A stretch of 33,649 nt of DNA, from contig DWUV01000144.1 in assembly GCA_019120595.1 (NCBI GenBank), positions 1 through 33,649 on the forward strand, written 5' to 3'. The notes beneath the pieces were generated by a model. The model was given only the letters and a program-made list of their open reading frames with translations. It was not told where the DNA came from and searched no databases. The translations under genes were made by a program, and so were the position numbers. Each line of letters starts with the position of its first letter. Position 1 is the first letter of the stretch. Positions 18,801 to 28,188 of the stretch are shown piece by piece. The DNA comes from Candidatus Mediterraneibacter tabaqchaliae (GTDB lineage: Bacteria; Bacillota; Clostridia; Lachnospirales; Lachnospiraceae).

Positions 18801-21800
18801 TGTGAATGTCTCTCTAATGTACTTGTTGAAATCCTGGTCTCCGCCCCAGCCTTCAAAGCCATACAGCCTGAATCCGCCGAGCAGCGGGTTGTCCGCCGCG
18901 CCGCCGAAGGACGGGTAGTTGATGACCTGGACGTCTCTCTGGTCATTGCGGATGAAACGGATGATCTCACTGTTGTATCCCTTTGTGGTATTGCCGCCGT
19001 AAGCCGCGTCTGTCGCCCAGTGGGACCATGTGGAGTCATACTCGCCCTCGTACGGGAACTCTGTCGTGAATCTCCATCCGAGAGAATTGATCTGCTCAGC
19101 GATCCTTCTGGTCTCCCAGGCATCCTGGTACCATACATCCAGATAGATGAAGTCCATATTGTCTTCCAGCCCTGCTGCATACTCTGCGATCTCATCCATC
19201 GTCGCGTTGAGTGTTCCTTCGGACTCTCCGACATACTCGCCCTTATCCCAGTCTCCGCTGTAGAAATCAGTCTCATTGATACGGTCGAACAGCTGCACCA
19301 TTCTCTTGTATCTTGCCTGGCTTCCGAGATCCCACAGCTTGTCGATGACATAGGACTGATCCAGCCATCCCCAGCCGTTTCCGGAACCGTTGGATACCAT
19401 TGTGTTATTAAATGACTTGGACTCCGGATAGGACTCCTGCGCGTTGATATGGATACCGATCTCTGCGCCGTAATCATGAGCGATCCTGATCAGTTCCTGG
19501 AATCCTTCCACGCCGCCTTCCCTGTCCGCAATGTGCGCGTACTCAGAGTTCGCGGAGTCATGTCCCTCGCTTCCGTATCCCTTCAGCATAACTGCCTGCG
19601 GAAGTCCGTCTGTCGCGAGGTAAACTTTCTTGATATTGTCTGCTGTCGTCATGTACGGATTGGATACCATACTTGCAAAGTTCATGACAATGCGGTAATT
19701 GACAAGATTTTTGATATCCTCTGCATCCTGCGGGACATTCATGATGTCGCGGAATGCCAGAGCGCCGTCATTCCAGTCAAGGTCGCCGTCTTCGTTCATA
19801 TCGCCTGCGATGCAGACTTTCGCGCACGGAAGCTCGCTTACAGGATACTCATAATCGCTCTTTTTCTGAGCGTTCGCGTCTCCGTCTTCATAATACCATT
19901 TTGCGCTTGCAAGGCTCATGGTATCTGCGCCGCTGTTCAGGACGACTCTTTCATCGCCTTCGATCTCGGAATTGCTCCAGAGGCCGGCGCTTAAGTTCCC
20001 GTTTGTGAGGAATGCATAGAGGTATCCGTCTGTTGTTGACGGGTTGAACCCTTTCTCCCATGTGATCTCTTTGTCGCCGTTTGTGACTGTAGAGTTGGAT
20101 GCTTTCGCGCCGTTAAACACCGCGTCTGCCTCTACCGCGTCCACGGAGATAAGATTGAGCTGCGGGATGTCGATCGACGCGATGTCAGCGCATCCGTCAT
20201 TCTTCGTAAGCTCTGTCACTTCCCATGTCAGGTCGTTGTCATCCACACTGATCTTCACTGTCATGGACAGATCGATCGCTTCTTCTTCATCCGCCAGGGA
20301 CATGCTGTATGTCTGTGATGTTTTATCATTTGTTACTTTTACATTTTCCGGTGTGATCGCAGCGCCGTTGATCATGATCTCACTGAGCTTCGTCTCCTGC
20401 GCGCGGAAGATCGTCTCTTCTTTATCTTTCAGCACGTATCTTGCCACGAGCGGGAAGTCTTTCCCCACATACACTGTCATGTAGTCAGATGCGATGGAGT
20501 CATAATCCTCAAGATCGATCGGTGTCTTCTCCTCCAGCTGGATATCGAATACATTCGCTCCGCCTTCTTCTACTGTCACCGTCTCTTCATATGCCTGATA
20601 TCCCGGCGCGGTTGCTGCCACATTGTACTCTCCGACTTCAAGAGCTGCAAATGCGTATGTACCGCTCGCGTCTGTCTCGGAAGCATTTACGCCGAAACGG
20701 ACGGTTGCGCCCTGGATGGGTTCGCCGTCTGCGTTCTTCACTGTTCCGGATACATCCTCAACAGCTGTGTAATATGTATCCGTCACCTGTCCGTTACGCT
20801 CTGCGCACCAGTCCCAGTTATCTTCCATGCAGTCTGTACCGTTGACTTTCAGATCGGCAAACTCGACTTTTGTCGCGCCGTTTGTCTTAACGCCGAATTT
20901 TCCCGTGCCGTTCAGCTGCTCTGCAAGTGTGAGCAGGTTCGGCGCGGACACGCTTGTCCTTGTGCCGTTCACGGAGACCGCAAGCTGCTCCCTGGAAAGA
21001 GAGATCTCGATCGTCATCTCCTCGCCCGTCTCAGGAGCCGGGAGGCCTGCAAGCTGCGGATAGCTTCCGCTTCCGTTCAGGTTGTACTGATAGTACCACT
21101 TGCTGGATGAATCATATCCGATATAGAGCCAGTTGCTGTCATTCTTATACATATAGAAGATACCAAAGTTATTGCTGTTAACCGGACGGAATGTAAGGGA
21201 CAGCGTACCGTCAACCGGCATTGTCCTGTCCTGATCCAGCAGAAGCGCCGGAGCCGCTGTATTGGCGTTTCCGTAGGCATGCCCGCCGCCGTTATTGGAA
21301 CCTCCCTGTACGGTGATCCATTTTCTTCCCTTCTGATCCGGGTCCGGTGTATCCCCGCCTTCGCCGTCATCGCCGACTTCTACGGATACAGACGGCTCCC
21401 AGGTCTGTCCTTCTGCGTCTTCTTTGTACAGAGACCAGTTCCTGTAGTCATCCGCCGTATACTCGCGTTCGCCGACAACAAGGTCCGCGAAATAAATGTC
21501 CGTATAAGACGTGCTGTATGTAGCTGCTCCGAAACCGATCTGTCCGGCCTCATCTTTCAGTGAATTAAAAGATGCATCCGTAACCGATGCGGTTCCTGAC
21601 TCTCCGCTTGTCGTATTGTTTACCGTAAGCTCAAGTCCGCTGTCCTTATAACTTCCGGAAAACTCCACGACATCGTTCTGGTTCAGGGCCGGAAGCCCTG
21701 ACAATCCGGGATATGCACTTGCCCCGTCTGCCGCATACTGGACAAACCAGTTGTTCGACATCCCGTCATATGCGATGAATGACCAGTTGTTATCATCCAC

Positions 21801-22088
21801 ATATTTGTTCACAAAGCGGAAACGGGTGTCATCTTTCGTGCTTCCCACTTTCAGCGTAAAGCTGAAGTCTTCGCCTGTAACATCTGTGTTATCCGACAGG
21901 ATAAACGCTTCCGGCGTTGCTCCGCCGAAATGTGCATTCGCATTTCCGCTGCCGGACTTTAAGTGCGCCATCTCTTTCATGATCGGCGCAGCAAGCACTT
22001 CCAGCGACGGAAGATATGCCATTACGGTGGTGACCACCATAGCGGCAGCCAGCATCACAGATGCCAGGCTTTTCCATGCTCTTTTCAT
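15879..22088 (-). CDS. GH101 endo-alpha-N-acetylgalactosaminidase, multidomain, surface-anchored
   Basis: Signal peptide; two N-terminal concanavalin-like modules; CnaB/carboxypeptidase-regulatory-like repeat (SGTVKNADGEPIQGATVRFG); GH101 core MDFIYLDVWYQDAW...GWRFTTEFPYEGEYDSTWSHWATDAAYGG; F5/8-type CBM32 (DGNTSTRWHSNW); Big_2-like Ig; FN3; C-terminal QTGD-TM-Arg tail. Confidence 0.92.
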   Translation of the reverse strand: MKRAWKSLASVMLAAAMVVTTVMAYLPSLEVLAAPIMKEMAHLKSGSGNANAHFGGATPEAFILSDNTDVTGEDFSFTLKVGSTKDDTRFRFVNKYVDDNNWSFIAYDGMSNNWFVQYAADGASAYPGLSGLPALNQNDVVEFSGSYKDSGLELTVNNTTSGESGTASVTDASFNSLKDEAGQIGFGAATYSTSYTDIYFADLVVGEREYTADDYRNWSLYKEDAEGQTWEPSVSVEVGDDGEGGDTPDPDQKGRKWITVQGGSNNGGGHAYGNANTAAPALLLDQDRTMPVDGTLSLTFRPVNSNNFGIFYMYKNDSNWLYIGYDSSSKWYYQYNLNGSGSYPQLAGLPAPETGEEMTIEISLSREQLAVSVNGTRTSVSAPNLLTLAEQLNGTGKFGVKTNGATKVEFADLKVNGTDCMEDNWDWCAERNGQVTDTYYTAVEDVSGTVKNADGEPIQGATVRFGVNASETDASGTYAFAALEVGEYNVAATAPGYQAYEETVTVEEGGANVFDIQLEEKTPIDLEDYDSIASDYMTVYVGKDFPLVARYVLKDKEETIFRAQETKLSEIMINGAAITPENVKVTNDKTSQTYSMSLADEEEAIDLSMTVKISVDDNDLTWEVTELTKNDGCADIASIDIPQLNLISVDAVEADAVFNGAKASNSTVTNGDKEITWEKGFNPSTTDGYLYAFLTNGNLSAGLWSNSEIEGDERVVLNSGADTMSLASAKWYYEDGDANAQKKSDYEYPVSELPCAKVCIAGDMNEDGDLDWNDGALAFRDIMNVPQDAEDIKNLVNYRIVMNFASMVSNPYMTTADNIKKVYLATDGLPQAVMLKGYGSEGHDSANSEYAHIADREGGVEGFQELIRIAHDYGAEIGIHINAQESYPESKSFNNTMVSNGSGNGWGWLDQSYVIDKLWDLGSQARYKRMVQLFDRINETDFYSGDWDKGEYVGESEGTLNATMDEIAEYAAGLEDNMDFIYLDVWYQDAWETRRIAEQINSLGWRFTTEFPYEGEYDSTWSHWATDAAYGGNTTKGYNSEIIRFIRNDQRDVQVINYPSFGGAADNPLLGGFRLYGFEGWGGDQDFNKYIRETFTENLPTKFLQHYYVTDWEDYEDGESPVGNQEKQITLKNDDNDTVVVTRNEEQRADSYIERTITLNGKKVLDDVEYLLPWTDDETGEEKLYHWNLEGGTTTWELQDDWAGLANVVVYPLSDQGRGEAVNVPVENGQITLTAEAETAYVVLKGEASKTLKDDFGDQYVTDPGFNGYAGAGESLDGADWIGDIDDPAVVVEKASTGDQRLAFNSPSADVAVTTQISGLKTGVEYVAEVYVDNASDSKAEIAVNTGSSSVSNYTMRSIAANYVKSDQKHGTNMQRMQVSFTAEGPTANLTLFREAGPGSTYMDDIRIVEITLNNFDENGSFKQDFESVVQGLYPFVLSSAQGVSDPVTHLAELHAPYTQAGWQNKKATDDVIDGEWSLKHHGANTGIIYQTIPQNFRFEPGKVYTVEFDYQSGPDRAYAMVVGDGTTYTLPSEDQYLAQKTGGGEANTGHVTMQVIGSGSGQTWIGLYENGSRATGATATGQNDFILDNLVITVDEDAVAASIDKTELYKGETAAIYGSNLEKVEWTCTGDEGVVDFDQETLTIGAIGAGKVTITGTVGEETIAEFAITVTDRVIVEIADQLEMSATANTEETGTAAYAVDGNTSTRWHSNWSTTGFNVSPDNPAILTIDLGDTVSFGGFNFLQRNDGNINGRISQYRYVILDADNNEVYASESITVPDELYTSGAWVTTEFPETLTGKYLVIYVEQGGYNFASLQEVVPFEIQKVADSASLEDAEISVGEMIALEVGHEEGTLLKGLVWSSSDPETVSVDSFGNVTGLKAGEAVITVSNAAGLKAECTVTVKGSAVEPDVDTEAPTAPEKLEAKEVTSSTVTVKWSASKDNKGVAGYVIYVDGLEIGKVADTEAVIKNLKADTGYEISVRAYDEAGNLSESAVITVRTEKASGSGSEGSGNTGTTGSPTVEAVQTGDAAPIVIMIIVAGAAGAAVMAMMSLRAKVVRRARRRNRRTR

Positions 22089-22127
22089 AACATTCTCCCT
22101 TCTTTTTTATTTTTATTATTTATTTCC

Positions 22128-22159
22128 GGCTGATCCGTACTTTTGTACGTCTCAGCCGT
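22128..22159. other. Stem-loop in the GH33-GH101 intergenic region
   Basis: CGGCTGA-TC-CGTAC-TTTT-GTACG-TC-TCAGCCG; a second stem GCGGGGGCC-ATCC-GGTCCCCGC lies at about 22172-22193. Confidence 0.55.
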
Positions 22160-22220
22160 TATGATTCGGAGCGGGGGCCATCCGGTCCCCGCCCCGGTCA
22201 TAACCTGGTATGACGGAGAT

Positions 22221-25200
22221 CTATGCTCTCCTGTTCTGTCTGCGGAGGACTGCCGCCGCAGCTGCTGCCGTGCCTGCTGCCAGCATCAGGATGATCCAGC
22301 CGTATCCCGCTGTATCCCCTGTCTTCACTGCCTGATCCCCTGCATCATTTTTGTCGTCGGAAGCGGACGGCTTTCCGTCTGCCGGTTTATCTTCCGATGG
22401 TGTCTGCGGTTCGTCTTCCGGCGGTGTCTGCGGCTCGTCTTCCTGACCGCTCAGGCTCATTGCCTCTTCCGCTTTTTCTATCAGTTCTGCCGCATCTTCT
22501 GCGGAAATCTCGTCTGCATTGATCGCTTCCCAAAGCGCATCCCTGATCTCCTTCACCTGGGCGAGCTGTTCTTCGCTCAGGCCTGTCAGGTCTTTCTGTC
22601 CCAGAGACTCCTCAAGTCCTGTCATCTCCAGGATCTGTTCTTCTGTTGCCTTCAGGACAAGGCCGGCGTAAGCTTCTTCCAGGGCTGCTTTCTGATCCTC
22701 TACCTGCTGTTCGGTCTGCGGGTCATTGAGTACCTTTTCTGCATTTTCAAGCGCTGTCTTCATCGCTTCCGCCCCTTCGCTCATATAAGCGGAGAGATCG
22801 CCAAGCTCTGCTTTCAGGCTTTCATACAATGCCTTCAGCCCTCCCGTATCCGGTCTGACCTCCACATCTTCAGCCGCTGCCGCCAGATCTCCGATCATGG
22901 CCTTTACATCGGCCGGGGCTGCTGTGCCTGCTTCCAGCATCTCTGCCGCCCTGCCCAGAACATCCTGCAGAGTATCCCATGCGCCGTTCGGCAGGTACTG
23001 ATCTGTCGTCCACCCGGAATAGAGATCATACAGCGTCTTAAGTTCCGACATATCCGCCTTCAGTGCAGTCCTTGCATCTGTCAGTCCCTGTATTGCCTCA
23101 GCCACTTCGTCTGCGGCCGCATTCTCATCCGCCAATACCTCTTCTGCTCTGCCGAGAGCCTGCTCATACTGCTCCCAGCTCTCTTTGTCATATCCGTCTT
23201 CTGCTAACGGGTCTGTAACCGTATACTGTGTCCACAGATCCCGAAGAGCCTCTTTGTCTGCTTTTTCCACCAGACTTCCGGTCCGGAAAACAAGCGCAGC
23301 GATCAGGTCCGTCACTTCCCTGGATGACTCTGCATCCTGCAGTTTCGGCTCATTCTCATTCATCCACGCCTCAAATGCAGCCCATGAATCCGGTGTATAC
23401 TCTGCTTCCTGCTTCCTGATCTCATCAAAACGGGCTGCTGCCCTTGAAATATCTGTGAGCGCTTCCTGCGCGTCCTTCAGGTTATCTGCTGTCCGGTCGA
23501 TCAGGCTCTGGGATGCCGGCATCTCCGAATCCAGCACTGCGTTTGCCGCTGCCAGCGCTTCCGCATAAACAGACCACGTAACGTCAGAATAATCTTCTTC
23601 TGCCAGATCTGCCGCCCCGTCTGCAAGCGCCTGTAATTCCTCTGTATTTCCCGGTATGATCACCCCATCGCTGTACTCATGGAGCTTAAGCTCCGCAAGG
23701 GAACAGCTTTCCGTACCGGAACTGTATGCCTCATACGCGACAAAGCGTACATACTGCGCCTCCACAGGCACAAACTCGATCTCCTGCCATGCCTTAGTAT
23801 CAGCCAGTGTACCGTGGGCAGCTTCCGTAAATTCCGTACCGTCTGTACTTACTTCAATGCCGTATTCCTTAATGCGTCCGCTGGAGCTGTTCTGGCGCGC
23901 AAGATAATCTACTTTATAGATCGTCTTTGCTTCCGGAAGTTTCAAAGTCACGGACTGGGGAAGAGTGATCTCATCATTCCCCCATGTGGAATGCCAATAG
24001 GTAGCCGGGTTTCCGTCTATCACGTTGACAGCCGCTCCGTCAGTATTTTCCGCTGTGCTGCTGCTGTGCTGTGTAGTATATGTGACCTCTGTCCCTGCAA
24101 GATCGATCTCCGTGTTGGCAAACAGGACCATCGCTGTCAGCGCCGGGCTCATACCCTGGATATTTTCAAGCATTCCGTTCTCCAGGTCCGGCCCTGTCAG
24201 CCTCAGGATGCCGACAGTTCCTACCGGCACCGCAACTGTGAATACTACCGTATCCGTACCGGATCCGCTGACATAATCTGCTGTGATCTCCTCTGATCCC
24301 ATTGTCAGAGTGAGCTGCGGTTCTCCGGCTGCCATGATCACCTGGTCAAATGTCAGGGCGATCTCTGCCGTGCCTTCCCCTCTGATCTGTACGTCATGCG
24401 ATACGAGCTGCGGGGCATCCATCTCCTCAGGCGTCACTGTGCCTGCCTTGAGATAATTCTCATCAAACTCGAAATATTTCAGGCGCATTGATCCGTCTGT
24501 ATCATCCTCATACATAATGGCAAATTTCGGATTTTCAGGATCTGCCGCGCTGTCTGTAAGCGTCAGGCAGGAATACGCAAATTTTTCATCCGCGCCGTTG
24601 ATTTCGCGGTTGTAATCCCAGCTGATGCTTCCGTCAGCCTGTACCTGTCCGAGATACATCCTTCCGTTCATACGTCCATTGCCGCTTGCATTGCTCAGGA
24701 GCACCCACTCGGTCCCATCCGCCTTGGTGTAATGGATCACGGAAAGCTGACAATAGTTTTCCTTGATTTCAATCGTATCTGCGGAAGCCCATGTCGCGCC
24801 GCCGTCTTTGCTGACCGCCACGTATACTTTGCTGCCGCTGCAGTTTGTCCTCATAAAGAGAAGCACGTCGCCGTTATCCAGCTGGACCGCCTGCGATTCC
24901 GTAAGCATACCGCCGCTGTTCATCGTCGCACGGTCATTCCCTTTGACAGTCTGCGGTGATTCTCCCAGATGCCATGTCTGTCCGTTATCGTCACTGTATA
25001 TTACTGCAGACGACTGGGAACTTCCTACATTTTTATTTGCCGTGTAGACCGGCACTACCAGCCTGCCTTCGTAGTCCCCTGTATGGAGCTGGATCCCCAC
25101 TCCGGGGCCTGTGCCGAAGAATACGCACCATTCCGGTTTTACCTGCGGTGTGATATCCACCGGGTCTGACCAGGTCTTACCGTCGTCGTCCGAAGTAACC

Positions 25201-27125
25201 AGCCAGAGATAGCTCGTATTCAGCACTCTGAGTTCCCCGGCATCCGGACCGCTCTTCATATAGATATTGCCCCGATACTCACCGTCTTTATAGAGATTGC
25301 CTTTCTCCTGCAGGGAGACTCCTGCGGCATACGGATATACGATGACCGTATAGCCTGTATCCTCTCCGTTATTGTCCAGCACATGGCCGATCCCGTCTTC
25401 CACATCGGAAATATAACCATACTCTTCTTTTTCTTCCGGGTTTGTATACAGGATCTGACAGTCAGCGCCGTCCACCTTTTTATAGCCGACCCCCGGCTGG
25501 ATCAGGTTTGTATTCATAAGGCCGCTGCTCTCCGGGAACATATCCACAAAGGCAAAGATCCTTCCCGACTCCTGCTCCTGCACTGTCGCCATATCTATCG
25601 TAAATGCGGCTGAACCTCCGTTATTCGGCAGGTCGATCAGGGTAACCGAATCCGCGAACTGAGTTTCCCCCGCTTCCTTCCTGCGCACCACAGCATCGAT
25701 ATTTCCGGCGTCCTGTGTCCCTGAATTCCTCTCATCTATAAACGCGAGCTGGGTCCCTTCCTGCGTGGTAAGCAGGGACGGGATCCTGTACTGGGAATTT
25801 TTATATCCCGGGTAGAACAGGTCGATCGTCTCAGACTTGTACGCGTTCTCCATATCCAGTTCCGGTTCTGCGGTCCACTGGGTAGCGGCATGATATTTTT
25901 CAACAGTCTCTGCCGTAAACACTTCGCTGTAAACAGACACTTCGTCTATTACACAGGGATGATACCATATGCCGCTCACACTGTCTCTGATAACTCCTCC
26001 CAGTGTCATCGTATCCAGATCACTGAGCGAGGCGAAGAACTCTGTTTTCTCTGACGCAGCCGCCAGCTTCCCGTCTACGTAAAGCTTTGTATCTGTTTCG
26101 CCGAACACCCATGTCAGTGTGTGCCAGTATGTATCATTGATACTGATCGCTTCCCCGTCCGCATAAGTACTCGCAGAGAAACTGTTAAGATGGGCATTCG
26201 CCTGTCTGAGTTCTAATCCCACGGTATTATTGTTTACATAAAATGCCGCGTAAGTCGCATCGGTTGTGCCCGTCGAACGGTCTGACAGACTGTAGAGCCC
26301 TGTCAGGCCGCTGTCAGCCGCATTCATCCGATAACGGATATTCACTGTTCCGTTTGACAGTCCGGCGACATCTGACAGCCCCTCTGATACATCCTGCGGC
26401 GCTCCTGCCGTGAGATCCACTCCCCGGACCTCATAAGCTGTATCCGCCTTTGTCTGGTCAAATGCATCCACATATTCCGTCACATTTTCAGCCGTAAACT
26501 GTTCTTCATAAACAGAAATCTCGCTTATGCTCAGATCATGATGCCAGTTCGTCCCGCTCCGCAGCAATCCGCCGACAGCCATTGCATCCGCACCCGCGAT
26601 GGATGAGAAAAATGCTGTAGTGGATGCTTCCGCCGCCTTGGCTCCATCTACATATAATATAGTAGATGTATCTCCGAACACCCATGTCAGTGTATGCCAG
26701 TCCGTGTCATTGACATCCTGGTCTGCTGCTGTAAATGTGTTGAGCTGTGACCCGCCGCTCCTCAGTTCCAGCCCTACTGTGCTGTTATTCACATAGAACG
26801 CAGCATATGAGGCTCCCTCAGACTGATCCGACACTGAATAGAGCGCTGTCAGGCCTGAATTAGGCGCTGCCATCCGATACCGGATGTTGACAGTGCCATG
26901 CTCCAGCGCGGAAACACGTTCAACCGAAGCAGACACATCCTGCACATCAGCAGCTTCCAGACCGCTCACCTCATATACCGGCTCTGCGGCTGACAGATCC
27001 GCCGCACTGGCCGGAAGGATCGACTGCGGAACCAGCATTGCCGCAGCAAGTATCGCCGCCAGCAGTTTTCTTCGTTTCTTTTTCACTTGCTTTTTCCACC
27101 TTTCCTCCAATACCGATTCCAGCAC
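22221..27125 (-). CDS. GH33 exo-alpha-sialidase, tandem CBM40-like, CBM32, FIVAR repeats, surface-anchored
   Basis: YRIPSLL motif; IDERNSGTQDAGNIDAVVRRK; Asp boxes SDDDGKTW, SDDNGQTW, SKDGGATW; two sialidase N-terminal lectin-like modules; CBM32 (DGNPATYWHSTWG); FIVAR-like helical repeats; KTGD-TM-Arg tail. Confidence 0.93.
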   Translation of the reverse strand: MLESVLEERWKKQVKKKRRKLLAAILAAAMLVPQSILPASAADLSAAEPVYEVSGLEAADVQDVSASVERVSALEHGTVNIRYRMAAPNSGLTALYSVSDQSEGASYAAFYVNNSTVGLELRSGGSQLNTFTAADQDVNDTDWHTLTWVFGDTSTILYVDGAKAAEASTTAFFSSIAGADAMAVGGLLRSGTNWHHDLSISEISVYEEQFTAENVTEYVDAFDQTKADTAYEVRGVDLTAGAPQDVSEGLSDVAGLSNGTVNIRYRMNAADSGLTGLYSLSDRSTGTTDATYAAFYVNNNTVGLELRQANAHLNSFSASTYADGEAISINDTYWHTLTWVFGETDTKLYVDGKLAAASEKTEFFASLSDLDTMTLGGVIRDSVSGIWYHPCVIDEVSVYSEVFTAETVEKYHAATQWTAEPELDMENAYKSETIDLFYPGYKNSQYRIPSLLTTQEGTQLAFIDERNSGTQDAGNIDAVVRRKEAGETQFADSVTLIDLPNNGGSAAFTIDMATVQEQESGRIFAFVDMFPESSGLMNTNLIQPGVGYKKVDGADCQILYTNPEEKEEYGYISDVEDGIGHVLDNNGEDTGYTVIVYPYAAGVSLQEKGNLYKDGEYRGNIYMKSGPDAGELRVLNTSYLWLVTSDDDGKTWSDPVDITPQVKPEWCVFFGTGPGVGIQLHTGDYEGRLVVPVYTANKNVGSSQSSAVIYSDDNGQTWHLGESPQTVKGNDRATMNSGGMLTESQAVQLDNGDVLLFMRTNCSGSKVYVAVSKDGGATWASADTIEIKENYCQLSVIHYTKADGTEWVLLSNASGNGRMNGRMYLGQVQADGSISWDYNREINGADEKFAYSCLTLTDSAADPENPKFAIMYEDDTDGSMRLKYFEFDENYLKAGTVTPEEMDAPQLVSHDVQIRGEGTAEIALTFDQVIMAAGEPQLTLTMGSEEITADYVSGSGTDTVVFTVAVPVGTVGILRLTGPDLENGMLENIQGMSPALTAMVLFANTEIDLAGTEVTYTTQHSSSTAENTDGAAVNVIDGNPATYWHSTWGNDEITLPQSVTLKLPEAKTIYKVDYLARQNSSSGRIKEYGIEVSTDGTEFTEAAHGTLADTKAWQEIEFVPVEAQYVRFVAYEAYSSGTESCSLAELKLHEYSDGVIIPGNTEELQALADGAADLAEEDYSDVTWSVYAEALAAANAVLDSEMPASQSLIDRTADNLKDAQEALTDISRAAARFDEIRKQEAEYTPDSWAAFEAWMNENEPKLQDAESSREVTDLIAALVFRTGSLVEKADKEALRDLWTQYTVTDPLAEDGYDKESWEQYEQALGRAEEVLADENAAADEVAEAIQGLTDARTALKADMSELKTLYDLYSGWTTDQYLPNGAWDTLQDVLGRAAEMLEAGTAAPADVKAMIGDLAAAAEDVEVRPDTGGLKALYESLKAELGDLSAYMSEGAEAMKTALENAEKVLNDPQTEQQVEDQKAALEEAYAGLVLKATEEQILEMTGLEESLGQKDLTGLSEEQLAQVKEIRDALWEAINADEISAEDAAELIEKAEEAMSLSGQEDEPQTPPEDEPQTPSEDKPADGKPSASDDKNDAGDQAVKTGDTAGYGWIILMLAAGTAAAAAAVLRRQNRRA

Positions 27126-27463
27126 TCCCCTATATTTATCTATTTTTCTGGCATTGAAATTTTATTTCCCCTTATTTTTAGTTATTATATATTATCCAAA
27201 TACTATTAACAATGGGATTTTTGTAAATATTGTCAAAAAGACCATAATTTGCAAAAAGTTCAAAATATATCTAAAATATTTTTCTTACCCTCTGCGTGTT
27301 TTCGCCAAAATACATCCTAATCCGACAAAAACGCCGGATTCACATTTTTTTATCTGTTTGTTCATAATCCATTCAAAACTTCATCACACTTTTTACACAA
27401 CTCTTCCTTATACTAAAGTTGTTCTTGAAGAAGAACACTTTTTCATAAACTTTTTCCCCCTTT

Positions 27464-27486
27464 GAGTCACGTAAACAACGTGACTC
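27464..27486. other. Perfect stem-loop in the intergenic region upstream of the sialidase
   Basis: GAGTCACGT-AAACA-ACGTGACTC, 9-bp stem. Confidence 0.5.
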
Positions 27487-27585
27487 TTCCTTTTTATAAA
27501 CCGAAGTTCCATGGATTTTGTAAACGGAAGTTAAACAGAAATGCGGCATGGCTGCCGCTGTGCAGGATTCGATACAGATAAAAAA

Positions 27586-27613
27586 GAGAGGATATCCGCT
27601 GCGATATCCTCTC
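27586..27613. terminator. Bidirectional intrinsic terminator
   Basis: GAGAGGATATC-CGCTGC-GATATCCTCTC, A-tract before and T-tract after. Confidence 0.75.
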
Positions 27614-27654
27614 CTTTTTTATCCGCTGTATCTGACAGATCTGCGGTCCCGCGC

Positions 27655-28188
27655 TCACTCCATGAGCCTTCCCCGCATCTTCCCCCATATATACGCCTGC
27701 ACATACTCATACGCCCTGTCATAGATAAAGAGCGCCGCCTGCCCTCCGATCAGGACGGCAGCCATCATGGCGTCCGTCACCGCCCGCGCAAAAAGCAGGT
27801 CCCGGAAAGCGACTGCAATGGGGATGTAAACGATATTAAAAACAACATACTTTGCAGCCCAGAAAACCGCTCTCCGCCCCGCGATCCCGGGGTGCTTTCC
27901 CAGCCATCTCCAAACCGCCTCTATGCCCCAGATATAGAATCCCATTGCCGCAAATGTAAGCACATAGAATTTATTCGGCGCAGTGATCAGCCCGAGCAGC
28001 ACTGCCGCGATATAAAACGCAGCGCCTGCCCTCAGGCCGTATTCCCGGACAACGATCCCCACGAAATAGGACGCCGCCGCCAGCAGGAACAGTGTGCTTG
28101 TCTCAATGATGCTCCCCAGCGCCATAAAAACAACAGACAGCGCCAAAAGAAGGCCGCCGAACGCCAAAGTCTTTGCTTTTACATGCAT
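27655..28188 (-). CDS. Hypothetical multi-pass membrane protein
   Basis: Hydrophobic ORF starting [29 protein letters not shown]; overlaps the end of the J-domain gene. Confidence 0.75.
   Translation of the reverse strand: MHVKAKTLAFGGLLLALSVVFMALGSIIETSTLFLLAAASYFVGIVVREYGLRAGAAFYIAAVLLGLITAPNKFYVLTFAAMGFYIWGIEAVWRWLGKHPGIAGRRAVFWAAKYVVFNIVYIPIAVAFRDLLFARAVTDAMMAAVLIGGQAALFIYDRAYEYVQAYIWGKMRGRLME

Noticed and set aside
18531-19415. 294-aa plus-strand ORF inside GH101 (also 18761-19477 in another minus frame)
   Set aside because: Antisense/out-of-frame shadow of the GH101 catalytic core; no start context or domain.
22143-23207. 354-aa Cys/Leu-rich plus-strand ORF antisense to the sialidase FIVAR region
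   Set aside because: Antisense shadow of helical Ala/Glu/Leu-rich repeats; no domain.
22670-23700. Repetitive region in the sialidase gene considered as a CRISPR-like or tandem DNA array
   Set aside because: Repeat is at the protein level (FIVAR-like helical domains), with no short identical direct repeats and spacers.
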